NCBI GenBank assembly: GCA_963728495.1
Contig: CAVSKI010000011.1
Span: forward strand, 124,001 to 188,000
Direction: 5' to 3'
From: JACVRW01 sp963728495
GTDB lineage: Bacteria > Actinomycetota > Thermoleophilia > Solirubrobacterales > Thermoleophilaceae
Length of the DNA: 64,000 bases
Positions 33,363 through 43,244 of the stretch are shown here, in pieces. The translations under genes were made by a program, and so were the position numbers. Under the pieces are notes generated by a model. The model had not been told where the DNA came from. It saw only the letters and a program-made list of their open reading frames with translations, and made no database searches. Every line of letters starts with the position of its first letter. Within the stretch, counting starts at the first letter, position 1.

Positions 33363-35294
33363 ATGTACCTGGACAACGACCGCCGTCCCACGCTCACGCC
33401 GAAGCTCGCCTTTCGCGTCGCGATCTTCGGCGGGATCGCTCTCGCCGCCTTCGCGGTGATCTTCTTCCGGCTCTGGTACCTCCAGGTGCTCTCGGGCGAC
33501 AAGTACGTCGCCGAGGCCCAGAACAACCAGCTGCGCAAGATCAAGGTGCAGGCGCCGCGAGGCGAGATCGTCGACCGCGAGGGGCGCGTACTGGTGCGCA
33601 ACCGCGTGGGCCTGGCGGTGACGATCACGCCGGACAAGTTCCCCGAGGCCGAGAGCGAGCGGGCCGAGCTATACCGCCGCCTGGGCAAGCTGCTCGACAT
33701 GCGCCCGCGCCGCATCGAGAGGCGCGTGAACGAGCAGTTCAAGGAGCTGCCCTTCTCGAAGGCGACGGTCAAGCAGGACGTCGAGCGCCCGATCGTCATG
33801 TACATCGCGGAGCGCAAGGAGGACTTCCGCGGGGTCGACGTGGAGCCGGTCTTCCTGCGCGAATACCCGCATGGCGAGGTCGGCGCCCACCTGTTCGGCT
33901 ACGTCGGCGAGGTCACCGAGGAGCAGCTCGGCGATCCGCAGTACACGGGCGTGGAGCTGGGCGACCGCGTGGGCAAGGCGGGCATCGAAGCCGAATACGA
34001 CCGCTTCCTGCGGGGGCAGAACGGCGCCACGCAGGTCCAGGTGGACGCCTTCGGCAACCTCACCCGCCAGCTCAGCGACATCGGCGCCGAGCAGGGCAAG
34101 CAGCTGCGGCTGTCGCTCGACCTCGACGTGCAGCGCGTGGGCCAGACGGCGCTCTCGAGCGGCACGGGCAAGGGCGCGTTTGCGGTGCTCGACGTGCGCA
34201 ACGGCGAGGTGCTCGCGCTCGGATCTCAGCCCTCGTTCGACCCGAACCTCTTCTCGCGCGTGGTGCGCGAGTCCGACTACCGGCGCCTGACGGCCGACGA
34301 GAACGGGGCCCCGCTCACCAACCGCGCGGTCTCCGCCGGCTACCCCACGGGCTCGACCTTCAAGCTCATCACCGCAACGGCGGCGCTGGAGGAGGGCTTC
34401 ATCACGCCGGATACGGTGCAGATCGACAGCGGCTCGATCACCGTCGGCGACCAGGAGTTCAAGAATGCCGGCGACGCCGTCAACGGCGCCATCGCGCTGC
34501 GCCAGGCGCTCACCGTCTCCAGCGACGTGTTCTTCTATCTGCTGGGCCAGGACATGAACAACACCGGCGACGGCCAGGCGCTGCAGAAGTGGGCGCGGCG
34601 CCTCGGCATCGGGCGCCAGACGGGGATCGACCTCCCCGAGGAGGGACCGGGCTTCGTTCCCAGCGAGGCCTGGCGCGATCGCGAGCACGCGAAGTTCAAC
34701 CGCTGCGTCAAGCGCCGCAAGCTCACCGATGCCGAGATCTACGAGGGCAAGTGCGGCTTCATCGACCGGCCCTGGTCGGTGGGCGACAACATCAACCTTG
34801 CCGTCGGCCAGGGTGACCTGCAGGCCAACCCGCTGCAGCTCGCCGTGGCCTACGCGGCCGTGGCCAACGGCGGAAAGGTGTTGCGCCCCCGGCTGGGCCA
34901 GCGCATCGAGAACTCGCTGGGTCAGGCCGAGCAGAACCTGCAGGCGCCCACCGCGCGCAGGCTCAAGATCGACCCTGCCAATTCATCGGCGATCATGGAG
35001 GGCCTGAACGGCGCCGCCAACGGACCCGGTGGTACCTCCACTCCGGTGTTCGAGGGCTTCCCCATCCCGATCGCCGGCAAGACCGGAACGGCCGAGAAGG
35101 GCCTCGGGCGCGCCGACCAGTCGTGGTACGCCGCGCTGGCCCCCTACCCCCATCCCAAATACGTGGTCGTGGTCACCGACGAGGCCGGCGGCTTCGGCGC
35201 CGACACGGCCGCGCCCATGGCGCGGCTGATTCTCGCCGAGCTCTTCAACCTCAACGAGAGCCAGCTCGTGGCGGGCGGAGGCGCGCCCGACTGA
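33363..35294 (+). CDS. mrdA: penicillin-binding protein 2 (elongasome transpeptidase)
   Basis: A 643-residue class B penicillin-binding protein. One membrane helix lies near residues 17-40, then the dimerisation domain (APRGEIVDREGRVLVRNRVG). The transpeptidase domain has S331-T-F-K (TGSTFKLITA), the second motif S386-S-D, and K573-T-G-T (GKTGTAEK). It cross-links lateral-wall peptidoglycan together with RodA, whose gene overlaps by one base (TGATG). An insertion around 455-480 (CVKRRKLTDAEIYEGKCGF) contains two cysteines, which might form a disulfide outside the cell. Confidence 0.95.
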   Translation: MYLDNDRRPTLTPKLAFRVAIFGGIALAAFAVIFFRLWYLQVLSGDKYVAEAQNNQLRKIKVQAPRGEIVDREGRVLVRNRVGLAVTITPDKFPEAESERAELYRRLGKLLDMRPRRIERRVNEQFKELPFSKATVKQDVERPIVMYIAERKEDFRGVDVEPVFLREYPHGEVGAHLFGYVGEVTEEQLGDPQYTGVELGDRVGKAGIEAEYDRFLRGQNGATQVQVDAFGNLTRQLSDIGAEQGKQLRLSLDLDVQRVGQTALSSGTGKGAFAVLDVRNGEVLALGSQPSFDPNLFSRVVRESDYRRLTADENGAPLTNRAVSAGYPTGSTFKLITATAALEEGFITPDTVQIDSGSITVGDQEFKNAGDAVNGAIALRQALTVSSDVFFYLLGQDMNNTGDGQALQKWARRLGIGRQTGIDLPEEGPGFVPSEAWRDREHAKFNRCVKRRKLTDAEIYEGKCGFIDRPWSVGDNINLAVGQGDLQANPLQLAVAYAAVANGGKVLRPRLGQRIENSLGQAEQNLQAPTARRLKIDPANSSAIMEGLNGAANGPGGTSTPVFEGFPIPIAGKTGTAEKGLGRADQSWYAALAPYPHPKYVVVVTDEAGGFGADTAAPMARLILAELFNLNESQLVAGGGAPD

Positions 35295-36454
35295 TGTCCA
35301 GCCCGGTCAAGGACTTCCGCGAGATGGCCCCCCGGATGATGCGGTTGGACCCGCTGCTTCTACTCGCCACGCTCGGATTGATCGCCGCCGGCGTCTACTC
35401 CGTCCACCGCGCGACGCTCAACGACGTGGCTGGGGATCCCAACTACTTCATGTATCGCCAGTTGGCCTACGCGGGCGTCGGACTCGTTCTGATGTACCTG
35501 CTCTCCCGCTTCGACTACTCGCGCCTGCGGGAGTGGAAGTGGGGGGTCTACGGCTTCATGATCGCCTCGGTCCTGCTCGTCTACGCGCTGGGCTTCTCAG
35601 CCCGCGGTTCGCGGCGTGCGATCGAGTTCGGCTTCATCAACTTCCAGGCGTCGGAGCTCGGCAAGCTGTTGCTATGCGTGGCGGTGGCGGCGTTCATGGT
35701 CGACCGGTTGCGGCGCCTGGGCGATCGAGAGACCACCAGCCGCATCCTGCTGCTGGCGCTGGTCCCGGCGATGCTGGTGGTCGCCCAGCCCGACCTGGGC
35801 TCGGGGCTCGTGTACATCGCCATCGTCCTCGCCGTGCTGTTTGTGGCCGGCGCGAAGTGGACTCACTTCGCCGCTGTAGGGGCGCTCGGGGTTTCTGCGA
35901 TCCTTGTTGTGATGCTTGTGGCGCCGGCGGTCGGCGTCGATTTACTCAAGCCCTATCAGCAGGATCGGTTGACCGCATTCCTAAACCCTTCGGACGATCC
36001 TGCCGAACAGGGTTATCAGATCAACCAATCGCTCACGGCGATCGGCGCCGGGGGCAAGACCGGGCGAGGCGACGAATCCACCCAGACCGAATTGAACTTC
36101 CTACCCGAACACCACACGGACTTCATTTTCTCCGTGGTGGGCGAGGAGTTCGGCTTCGTGGGGGCGGCCCTCGTGCTGTCCCTGTTTGCGCTCCTGATCT
36201 GGAGAGCGCTGCGAATCCTGACGATGTCCAAGAACTTCTACGGCGCGCTAGTAGCCGGCGGCATCACCGCGATGCTGATGTTCCAGGTCTTCGTCAACGT
36301 GGGCATGACAATCGGGATCATGCCCATCACCGGCATCCCGCTGCCGCTGCTGTCCTATGGCGGCTCGTCGGTGCTTACGACATTGATGGCAATCGGCCTC
36401 CTGCAGTCCATACACGCGCAGGCGCGCGAAACGGCTGTGGCCAAGGGCCTTTGA
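35294..36454 (+). CDS. rodA: rod shape-determining protein RodA (SEDS glycosyltransferase)
   Basis: A 386-residue polytopic SEDS protein with about ten helices. Family signatures are GFINFQASELGKLLL, QPDLGSGLVYIAIV (with the conserved Asp of the glycosyltransferase site nearby), LPEHHTDFIFSVVGEEFGFV and GMTIGIMPITGIPLPLLSYG. It polymerises lipid II in partnership with PBP2. It is the last clear gene of the mre operon before RNase E/G. Confidence 0.95.
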   Translation: MSSPVKDFREMAPRMMRLDPLLLLATLGLIAAGVYSVHRATLNDVAGDPNYFMYRQLAYAGVGLVLMYLLSRFDYSRLREWKWGVYGFMIASVLLVYALGFSARGSRRAIEFGFINFQASELGKLLLCVAVAAFMVDRLRRLGDRETTSRILLLALVPAMLVVAQPDLGSGLVYIAIVLAVLFVAGAKWTHFAAVGALGVSAILVVMLVAPAVGVDLLKPYQQDRLTAFLNPSDDPAEQGYQINQSLTAIGAGGKTGRGDESTQTELNFLPEHHTDFIFSVVGEEFGFVGAALVLSLFALLIWRALRILTMSKNFYGALVAGGITAMLMFQVFVNVGMTIGIMPITGIPLPLLSYGGSSVLTTLMAIGLLQSIHAQARETAVAKGL

Positions 36455-36475
36455 CGCTTATGAGAGGACTTTCCG

Positions 36476-38434
36476 TTGAGAAAGCAGTTGCTCGTCACGG
36501 TGGACCGTGGCGAAACCAGAGTCGCGATCCTGGAAGCGGAGGGCACAACCTCCGGTTCTAAGGGCCGCGCGAAGAAGAACAGCGACGATTGGCGCGTCGC
36601 GGAGCTCTATATCGAGCGCCGCGGATCGCGATCGATCGTCGGAAACGTCTACAAGGGCAAGGTCGACAACGTCCTGCCCGGGCTCGAGGCGGCGTTCGTC
36701 GACATCGGGCTGGAGAAGAACGGCTTCCTGCACGCCGACGACGTGGTATTTCCCGGCGTGGAGGTGGCGCGCCGCGGGCGCGGCGCCCGCACCAAGGGCA
36801 AGCGCATCACCGAGCTGCTCAAGCCCGGGCAGGAGATCCTGGTACAGGCGATCAAGGATCCGCTGAAGACGAAGGGGCCGCGCCTGTCGATGCAGCTCTC
36901 GATCGCGGGTCGCTACCTCGTCTACGTGCCCCAGGGCGAGGGAGTCGGCGTGTCGCGCCGGCTCGAGGACAAGGAACGCGACCGGGTGCGCCGCGCCGCC
37001 GGCAAGGCGGAGCTGGGCGAGGGCGGGGTGATCGTGCGCACGGCCGCCCAGGGAGCCACGCGCGAGGACTTCGAGCGCGAGATCAAGTACCTGCACAAGC
37101 TGCACGACGTGCTCCAGCAGCGCGGCCAGGAGGTGCAGGCGCCGGAGATGGTCTTTCAGGAGGCCGATCTGTCGGTGCGGGTGGCTCGCGACATCTTCTC
37201 GGGCGAGTTCGAGCGGGCGATCGTGGACGACGAGAAGCAGCATCACCGCCTCGAGTCGTTCTTCAACCGCACCGCGCCCGAGCTGCTCGAGCGCCTCTCG
37301 CTTTACACCGACGAGGAGCCACTGTTCGAGCGCTACAACGTCGAGGAGGCAATCCAGTCGGTGCTGCGACGCCGCGTGGACCTGCCGAGTGGCGGATACC
37401 TGATCATCGACTACGCCGAGGCCATGACGGTGATCGACATCAACTCGGGCTCGTTCACCGGCCGCGGCAAGGGCGCCAAGCTCGAGGACACGATCACCCG
37501 GACCAATCTCGAGGCCGCCGACGAGGTGGTTCGCCAGCTGCGGCTGCGTGACATCGGCGGCATCATCGTCATCGACTTCATCGACATGTCTCGGGCGCGC
37601 AACCGCGACGCCGTGCTCAAGACCCTGCGCAAGTCGCTGGACGAGGACCGCACGAAGACCTACGTGGTGGAGATCTCGCCACTCGGACTGGTGGAGATGA
37701 CGCGCCAGAACGTCACCGACGGGGTGCGCGAGATCCTCACGAAGACCTGCCCGGTCTGCGAAGGCGAAGGGGTGGTGCTGTCCGAGGACACGGTGGCGAT
37801 CGAGGTGGACCGCTGGCTGCGGGACCTGGTGGCCGAGCGCGCCGACTCACCCGCGTTCCTCATTCGCGTGAACCCGAGGGTGGCCACCATCCTGGTCGGC
37901 GGGCAGGGCGTTCCCGGGCCGATCGTGGAGATCGAGGCCGAGACCGGCCGGCACTTCCACTTCGAGGGGACCGAGGCGCTGCCGCTCGACACCTTCGACG
38001 TCGTGCTCGAGGGCACCCGCGAGGAGGTCGAGGAGCGGGCGCTGCCGTTCCGCGAGGGCGAGGAGGTGCTCGTTCAGATCGAGGAGCCCCACATGTACAA
38101 CGACGACGACGCGGTGGCCAAGCTCGACGGCTACGTGGTTTCGGTGTTCGGAGCGGCACCGCTGGTGGGCGAACGGACGCTGGTGCGCATCGAGAAGGTC
38201 GGCCGCAGCGCCGCGCAGGCTTCGCTGGTGAACCCGCCGGCGGGCGTGGTGTCGAGCCCCGGTGTCTCCGAGGACGGCGGCCTCGGCGGAGGGCAATGGC
38301 GAGGGCCGGCGCCGCCGACGCGGGCGGCGCGGAGGCCGCGGGCGACGCAAGAAGGCCGAGGCCGGGTCGGGCTAGCCAGCGACTTGCCGGGCCTCGCTGT
38401 CGTCACCGCCCTGCGGAGGAGCAGGGCTGTCTAA
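36476..38434 (+). CDS. rng: ribonuclease E/G
   Basis: An endoribonuclease of the RNase E/G family. It has an N-terminal S1-like RNA-binding region (GNVYKGKVDNVLPGLEAAFV), the DNase I-like catalytic part with metal-binding aspartates in AMTVIDINSGSFTG and GIIVIDFIDM, and the zinc-link CPVCEGEGVV. The TTG at 36476 is the start, after a GAGAGG ribosome-binding site. As read, the last 50 residues are out of character. One extra base near 38282 would instead give a Gly/Arg/Lys tail (SAEGNGEGRRRRRGRRGGRG, then RRKKAEAGSG) ending at the TAG at 38373, as is usual in actinobacterial homologues. The catalytic region is unaffected. Confidence 0.92.
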   Translation: MRKQLLVTVDRGETRVAILEAEGTTSGSKGRAKKNSDDWRVAELYIERRGSRSIVGNVYKGKVDNVLPGLEAAFVDIGLEKNGFLHADDVVFPGVEVARRGRGARTKGKRITELLKPGQEILVQAIKDPLKTKGPRLSMQLSIAGRYLVYVPQGEGVGVSRRLEDKERDRVRRAAGKAELGEGGVIVRTAAQGATREDFEREIKYLHKLHDVLQQRGQEVQAPEMVFQEADLSVRVARDIFSGEFERAIVDDEKQHHRLESFFNRTAPELLERLSLYTDEEPLFERYNVEEAIQSVLRRRVDLPSGGYLIIDYAEAMTVIDINSGSFTGRGKGAKLEDTITRTNLEAADEVVRQLRLRDIGGIIVIDFIDMSRARNRDAVLKTLRKSLDEDRTKTYVVEISPLGLVEMTRQNVTDGVREILTKTCPVCEGEGVVLSEDTVAIEVDRWLRDLVAERADSPAFLIRVNPRVATILVGGQGVPGPIVEIEAETGRHFHFEGTEALPLDTFDVVLEGTREEVEERALPFREGEEVLVQIEEPHMYNDDDAVAKLDGYVVSVFGAAPLVGERTLVRIEKVGRSAAQASLVNPPAGVVSSPGVSEDGGLGGGQWRGPAPPTRAARRPRATQEGRGRVGLASDLPGLAVVTALRRSRAV

Positions 38435-38469
38435 CTCAGAACGTTTCGAAGACGGCCGATTAGGTGGAC

Positions 38470-39204
38470 ATGCCCACTCATTGGTTGTCGAAGCTCTCCG
38501 TGGTCGTCGTCGCCGGGCTGCTGGTATGCGGGGTCTCCGGTTTGGCGATCGCGCAGTCCGGGAGCGCCGCGCCGAAGAAGATCAAGGCTTGCGCCAAGAA
38601 GAAGGGCGGGGCGCTACGCCTCGGCAAGAAATGTCGCAAGCGTGAGCGCCGTGTGACCTGGGCGGTGAGGGGTCCAACGGGGCTGACGGGCCCCCGAGGC
38701 GAGGCCGGCATCGTCGGCAAGGACGGCGCCCAGGGACCTCCCGGCACCAACGGCGCGAACGGGACGAATGGGACAAACGGGACCTCCACCGGCGAGACGT
38801 TCTTCGACTCCGCTGATTTCGGCGCCAACTTCGGTGCCGGCGGGGTGTGCTCGGCGGTACCCGGCGGGGGACCAAGCATCACCGTCAACGTCCCGAGCGG
38901 CTCCTACGCGCAGGTGATGGCGTCGGTCAGGGTCCAACGGGCGGGCGGAGCCTCCAACACCGCGTGCGTGCGCGTCGACAACACCGACGTCCAGTTTTCT
39001 ACTTCAGCGAGTCTCGCGGCTGAGACTCGATACCTCCAACAGGGGAGCGCGGTCGGAACCACAGACCCGCTGGACGCACAGCCGCTCACGTTCCCGCTGA
39101 GCCAGGGCTCTCACACCATCAGCATGCGCTACGGGTCGGCAGGTGGCACTTCCAATTTCTTGGATCGCGACCTGTACGTCACGGTATTCCACCCGAGCCA
39201 ATAG
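38470..39204 (+). CDS. secreted collagen-like repeat protein
   Basis: A 244-residue exported protein. The signal peptide is LSVVVVAGLLVCGVSGLAIA. Next is a basic Cys-containing module (KACAKKKGGALRLGKKC), then a collagen-like Gly-x-y stretch (GPTGLTGPRGEAGIVGKDGA, then GPPGTNGANGTNGTNGT). A C-terminal beta-sandwich domain of about 130 residues ends YVTVFHPS. The design recalls bacterial surface proteins with collagen-like stalks and a C1q/TNF-like head. The order of modules parallels the frameshifted gene at 18268. Start: ATG 38470, with AGGTGG just upstream; a GTG at 38464 is in frame. Confidence 0.75.
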   Translation: MPTHWLSKLSVVVVAGLLVCGVSGLAIAQSGSAAPKKIKACAKKKGGALRLGKKCRKRERRVTWAVRGPTGLTGPRGEAGIVGKDGAQGPPGTNGANGTNGTNGTSTGETFFDSADFGANFGAGGVCSAVPGGGPSITVNVPSGSYAQVMASVRVQRAGGASNTACVRVDNTDVQFSTSASLAAETRYLQQGSAVGTTDPLDAQPLTFPLSQGSHTISMRYGSAGGTSNFLDRDLYVTVFHPSQ

Positions 39205-39302
39205 ATCTCAGCCGCTGAGCTGCGGGAGACCCCCAGTTGGCAGGATTGACTTGGACTCCGGAGAGGGCTAGCTTCGGTGAGTCGACTGAGAGGCAGGAAG
39301 CC

Positions 39303-40097
39303 ATGAAGATCTTCCGTCGATTCGGGTCCTTGCTGGTCGCGGCTGGACTGACGCTTGCGGCGACGCCGGCGAACGCGAACCACATTCCGGGGGCCACCTA
39401 CACGGGCACGACGGCCATGGGTGGAACCGTGTCCTTCGACGTCTCAACTCAGGGCGGCAGCATCAGGCGCTTCGCCTGGAGCGGCGTGCCGACCAATTGC
39501 GGAATGACCACGGGAACGTCCACCGGCAGCTTCGTCGGCAGTATCCCGATCCTGAGCCAACCAAACCTGGGTCACGCTTTCTCCCAAGCACCCGGGCGTC
39601 GCGTCCTCTTCTCCGGTTCATTTCCGGCGAACCAGCAAGCAGAGGGAACGCTCGGCACCGGACCTCGGCAAGCGGTCGGCAGCGGATGCACGTTCTCCGT
39701 CGGATGGACCGCAACAACCGCCGCGATGGCTCCGCCGAACCCCAGCGCAGATCAGATTCCACCCCTGGTCGATGTCCGCATCGGAAACCGCCTGGGCGGC
39801 GACGGGGTGATCAGGGTCCGGGTCGAGAGCCCCGAGGAACCGTGCAGCGTTCTGGTCGGCGGCACGGTTTCGATCTCGGGCCCCGGAGGCAGGACTTTCC
39901 GGGTGAGGCGAGTCAAGACCATGGTCCAGCATGGGGGAAGCGGGGTGCTTCGGCCCAAGCTTGGCCCACGTGCCCTCGCCACCGTCAGGAGGGCGCTGAG
40001 GAACGGGCGCCGGGTCGAGCAGAAGGTTGTTCTCGTTGCCGTCGACGCGGCGGACAACCGCACCGTCGAGCGGTCGACGATCCGCCTGCGCCCCTAG
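39303..40097 (+). CDS. secreted hypothetical protein
   Basis: A 264-residue exported protein with a signal peptide ending at NANA (FGSLLVAAGLTLAATPANA). The mature part is beta-rich. The first half (GATYTGTTAMGGTVSFDVST and SGCTFSVGWTATT) resembles small secreted domains of this class; the second half is a VKTMV...LGPRALATVRRALRNG module followed by VLVAVDAADNRTVE, a pattern that recurs in extracellular actinobacterial proteins. The ATG has GAGAGGCAGG upstream. No catalytic motif is visible. Confidence 0.72.
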   Translation: MKIFRRFGSLLVAAGLTLAATPANANHIPGATYTGTTAMGGTVSFDVSTQGGSIRRFAWSGVPTNCGMTTGTSTGSFVGSIPILSQPNLGHAFSQAPGRRVLFSGSFPANQQAEGTLGTGPRQAVGSGCTFSVGWTATTAAMAPPNPSADQIPPLVDVRIGNRLGGDGVIRVRVESPEEPCSVLVGGTVSISGPGGRTFRVRRVKTMVQHGGSGVLRPKLGPRALATVRRALRNGRRVEQKVVLVAVDAADNRTVERSTIRLRP

Positions 40098-40156
40098 ATG
40101 ATTGATTCCGAATTCGGTGCCCGCGGGGGCGCGCCAGACCAAGCTGGGCGTCGCAC

Positions 40157-40196
40157 GAGTCCCGAAGCAGGTAGCAGCGCTACCTGCGAGGGCTCG
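40157..40196. terminator. bidirectional stem-loop between convergent genes
   Basis: A perfect inner stem GCAGGTAGC / GCTACCTGC (40167-40187, 3-nt loop) is extended by an outer imperfect stem (CGAG-T-CCC / GGGCTCG). It lies between the stops of the plus gene ending at 40097 and the minus gene ending at 40259, the expected place for a shared terminator. The rest of the 161-nt gap shows nothing else. Confidence 0.6.
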
Positions 40197-40258
40197 GGTG
40201 GCGAACCAGCGCCGGTATGGCGCGTCATCCGTGGGTGCCCGAATAAGGAATCAAATAC

Positions 40259-40642
40259 CTAGCTCACGATCAGCGCCACCACGAGCAGCTTCACGAGCCA
40301 GTCGCCGGCGTGGATGGCCGCCAGCCTCCAGCGGGTGTTCTCGTGGATCACAGCGCCCGTCCAGAGCACGAGCGGAAACCCGATCCAGAGCGCAAGCCCC
40401 AGCAGCAGGCCGCCGGTCCAATCGTCGATCTCGCCCTGCGCGGCCAGGCCCGCCACGACCGTGACGAGAATCAGGCAGCGCAGGAGCTCGACGCCGATCT
40501 TCCAGGGCGGCGGTTGCTCCGCCGCGGCGGCCGCCTCGCTGACCTCGGCCAGCTGCCGGCCGAGAAGCGCGTAGTAGGTGGCGCCCAGGATGAACGCCGC
40601 GATGGTCGCGGTGAGGATTGGCAGGAGAGCAACGTCAGGCAT
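40259..40642 (-). CDS. DUF1761 family membrane protein
   Basis: A 127-residue protein with four membrane helices (ILTATIAAFILGATYYALLG; LLRCLILVTVVAGLA; TGGLLLGLALWIGFPLVLW; AGDWLVKLLVVALIVS). The pattern GATYYALLGRQ in helix 1 and GFPLVLWTGAVIHE fits DUF1761, whose role is unknown. The ATG at 40642 overlaps the end of the upstream DUF4287/SRPBCC gene by 8 nt, so the two form a coupled operon. Confidence 0.8.
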   Translation of the reverse strand: MPDVALLPILTATIAAFILGATYYALLGRQLAEVSEAAAAAEQPPPWKIGVELLRCLILVTVVAGLAAQGEIDDWTGGLLLGLALWIGFPLVLWTGAVIHENTRWRLAAIHAGDWLVKLLVVALIVS

Positions 40643-41315
40643 CGATCTCACCCCCCTCGAGCTGGGTCTTGAGCGCACTCAGACGCTCGCGCCAGAAGGC
40701 CTTCATTCGCTCGGCCTGGCCGGCATCGCTCAGTCGCGCGTGCTCGACCGCCACGGTGCTCTTCGCCTCGCCCTTCGACTCGAAGACCACGTTGACGCGG
40801 GTTTCGCCGCCGGCCCAGTCGAAGCGAGCCGACCTCGGCTTGGTTGCGGTGCGCTCGCGGAGCCGCCCGTTGGGAAGCCAGCGGGCCCGAGCGTCCTCAT
40901 CGACGAATGCATCGAAAAGGCGCTCGGCCGCGATGGCCACCGTCTTCTGTGCGGTTACCGCGAAACCGTCCTCGCGCTCGCCGGCCTCACGCAGGCCGCG
41001 GGTGCGCTCATAGCTCCACGCGATCGCCTGCGCGTTCCAGGCGAGCGGCTCGATTGCGAGCTGCTCGGCCACCCAGCGCGCGATTTCCCTGTGCGGTCGC
41101 TCGGTGGCGCCCCACTGGTCGAGCCGGTCGAACCACTCCTCCCACCCCCGCCCGGTCCTTTCCCGGATCTTCTCGTCCGAGGTGGCCAGCGGCGGTGGCT
41201 CGCTCGCCGCCCGGTCCTCTGCGGCCAACAGCATCGCGCGGGCCGCGGTGTAGCTCTCGCCCGTCTTGTCCATCCGCGCGCGGACGAGACGCTTGAACGA
41301 TCGGTGTCTGGTCAT
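40635..41315 (-). CDS. DUF4287 and SRPBCC (AHSA1-like) domain protein
   Basis: A 226-residue soluble protein. The first 35 residues (FKRLVRARMDKTGESYTAAR) are a short helical motif common to this group. Residues 45-105 are a DUF4287-like helical domain (ERTGRGWEEWFDRLDQWGAT; HREIARWVAEQLAIEPLAWN). Residues 118-215 fit the START/SRPBCC fold of the AHSA1 type (FAVTAQKTVAIAAERLFDAF; RVNVVFESKGEAKSTVAVEH). Such proteins bind hydrophobic ligands or act in stress response; no ligand can be assigned. It is coupled to the DUF1761 gene. Confidence 0.82.
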   Translation of the reverse strand: MTRHRSFKRLVRARMDKTGESYTAARAMLLAAEDRAASEPPPLATSDEKIRERTGRGWEEWFDRLDQWGATERPHREIARWVAEQLAIEPLAWNAQAIAWSYERTRGLREAGEREDGFAVTAQKTVAIAAERLFDAFVDEDARARWLPNGRLRERTATKPRSARFDWAGGETRVNVVFESKGEAKSTVAVEHARLSDAGQAERMKAFWRERLSALKTQLEGGEIDA

Positions 41316-41427
41316 CTGCCGTTCCTCTCGTGGCGGCGACCCCGAGACTCACGCTCACGACGCCCCGCTTGAAAGAGCAACAGCAACCGGCGCCCCGAGA
41401 GCTCGAGCCCCCTTTGCCCCGCTTGGG

Positions 41428-41446
41428 CCGGCGGCGTGAGCGCCGG
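41428..41446 (-). terminator. stem-loop downstream of the FG-GAP gene
   Basis: CCGGCG and CGCCGG form a 6-bp stem with a 7-nt loop, 56 nt beyond the minus-strand stop at 41502. It is a reasonable terminator for that gene. The rest of 41316-41501 contains no gene I can support. Confidence 0.4.
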
Positions 41447-41501
41447 TATCGGGGTTAGGCGCGGGACCGCGCCGGAAGGGAAGCTACCAACGATGCCGGC
41501 G

Positions 41502-43150
41502 TCAGCGCCGGGCGCCGTTGCGCAGGAGATTGCCGCGGCCGGTCGGCCATGGCAGGCGCTTGGCGTTCGAGCGCGGCACGCGGTACACGTCGATCCCGTG
41601 GTCGAAGGTCGAGACCACGATCTCGAGGCGGCCGTCGCCGTTGAGGTCGCCAATGGAGGGCGCGGCGGGCACGCCGATGCCGTTCCCGTTGCTCCCCTGG
41701 TTGCGCAGGCGGATGTCATAGAGCCGCTTGCCCGATGCGGAGAGCACCACCAGCCGGCCCGAGCCGGGGGAGGGGCCGTAGGTGCCGAAGATGAGCTCCG
41801 GCACACCGTTGCGGTTCAGGTCGGCGGCCACGACCTCGGACGCGAACGTCTTCGGCGCTCCGCGCGCGTAGTCGTAGCGCCACAGCCGCTTGCCGCCCGG
41901 CCCCACCGCATACACGTAACCGTCGGGCACGGACGCGACAATCTCGGGCCGGCGATTTCCCCCGATGTTGACTATGGACGGGGCCGGGATCCCGCTCGGG
42001 GGATACCAGTCACCGTCGGGACGAACGGCCGGCTTGCCGCTCAGCGGCGGCTTGCGGAAACCCTTATGCCTGCGCGCCGAGCGTCCGCCGCTGCCCTGCG
42101 CGCCGTCGAGGACCATGAAGGCGTAGGCCTGGGTCTCGTAGGGCTCGTTCTGCTCCACGTTCGGCAGGCCGATCACCTCGTTGCGGCCGTCCCGGTCGAG
42201 GTCGGCCACCGAAGGCGGCGACGCCGTCCACTGCAGCCACGGGGTCTTCCGGACATCGGGCCAGGGGCCGACGTGCCGGTGGTAGTGGCCGGCCTCGACG
42301 CTGGGGCTCAGCCAGCGGATGAACTGGCCCCACCCGAGGCGGCTCCCGAGATGGTCGCTGTCGCGGTTCGTGTACCAAGGCGACGCGAGCACGGACGTGC
42401 CGTCGTGGTTGAACACGTTGATCTGGTGATTGTCGAAGGTGACGACGATCTCCCGCTGCGGATCGTTGTCGAGGTTGCCGATTCCCACGTTCTCGCCGTA
42501 GGCGCCGTAGCCGTTGTTGCCGACGCCGTTGAAGGTGGCGTCGCTGCCGGTGTTGTACCGCGGCCACCCGCGCGACCGAGGCGCCTGAGCCGTCGAACAC
42601 GAAGACCTGCGATCCGGTAGGCGAGGTGTTCGTCGTGGTGGCCACCACCTCGATGCGGCCATCTCGATCGAGGTCGGCCGCGGCCATGCCGCGCGTCTCG
42701 GGGCATTGGCCGCCGCTGCAGGTCGAGGCCGGCCAGCCCGGCTTGAGCCGCAGTCCGCCGTCGCGGAGGTTGTAGGCCGCGACCGTCCCCTCGTTCCCGC
42801 CCACGACGATCTCCGGCACGCGGTCGCCGTCCATGTCGGCGACCACGCTGGGCGCATAGACGCGTCCGCTCGACGCGGTGCCGCGGCCCAGAAGACGACC
42901 CTTGGCATTGAAAACGAAGGTCGAGTAGAAGGGCGCCACGATCTCGAGCCGCCCGTTGCGGTCGAGGTCAACCAGCCCGGGCGACGAGAACCAGCCGGTC
43001 TCGCCGGTGGCGATGTTCCTGACGAACTGCGGCGCTGCGACAGCCCTCGCCTTGGCCTTCGAGGGCGCGGCGCTTGCCGCGGCGCCGGAGACTGGCTGCA
43101 ACGAGCACGGCCAAGATCGCAGGGAACGCCTTGTGAAAGCCCCGTCGCAT
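41502..43150 (-). pseudogene. secreted FG-GAP/VCBS beta-propeller protein, frameshifted
   Basis: About 548 residues when two 1-nt insertions are ignored. The N-terminus from ATG 43150 (MRRGFHKAFPAILAVLVAA) is a signal peptide; near 43094 an extra A shifts the frame into VSGAAASAAPSKAKA and the first repeats. Near 42571 one extra G in a G-run shifts it again before WPRYNTGSDATFNG. At least five FG-GAP/VCBS-type repeats with calcium-binding DxDxDG-like loops are visible (LVDLDRNGRLEIV, VADMDGDRVPEIVV, AADLDRDGRIEVVA, VADLDRDGRNEVIG, IGDLNGDGRLEIVV). It should fold as an extracellular beta-propeller; the ligand is unknown. Confidence 0.72.
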
Positions 43151-43244
43151 CGGGCAAAGCTACCCGCCACAGCCCGGGCATAACGATGAATTTCGGAGGG
43201 GCCGACGGTCTACGCTCACGAACCCGACGAACAGAGAGAGGCAT

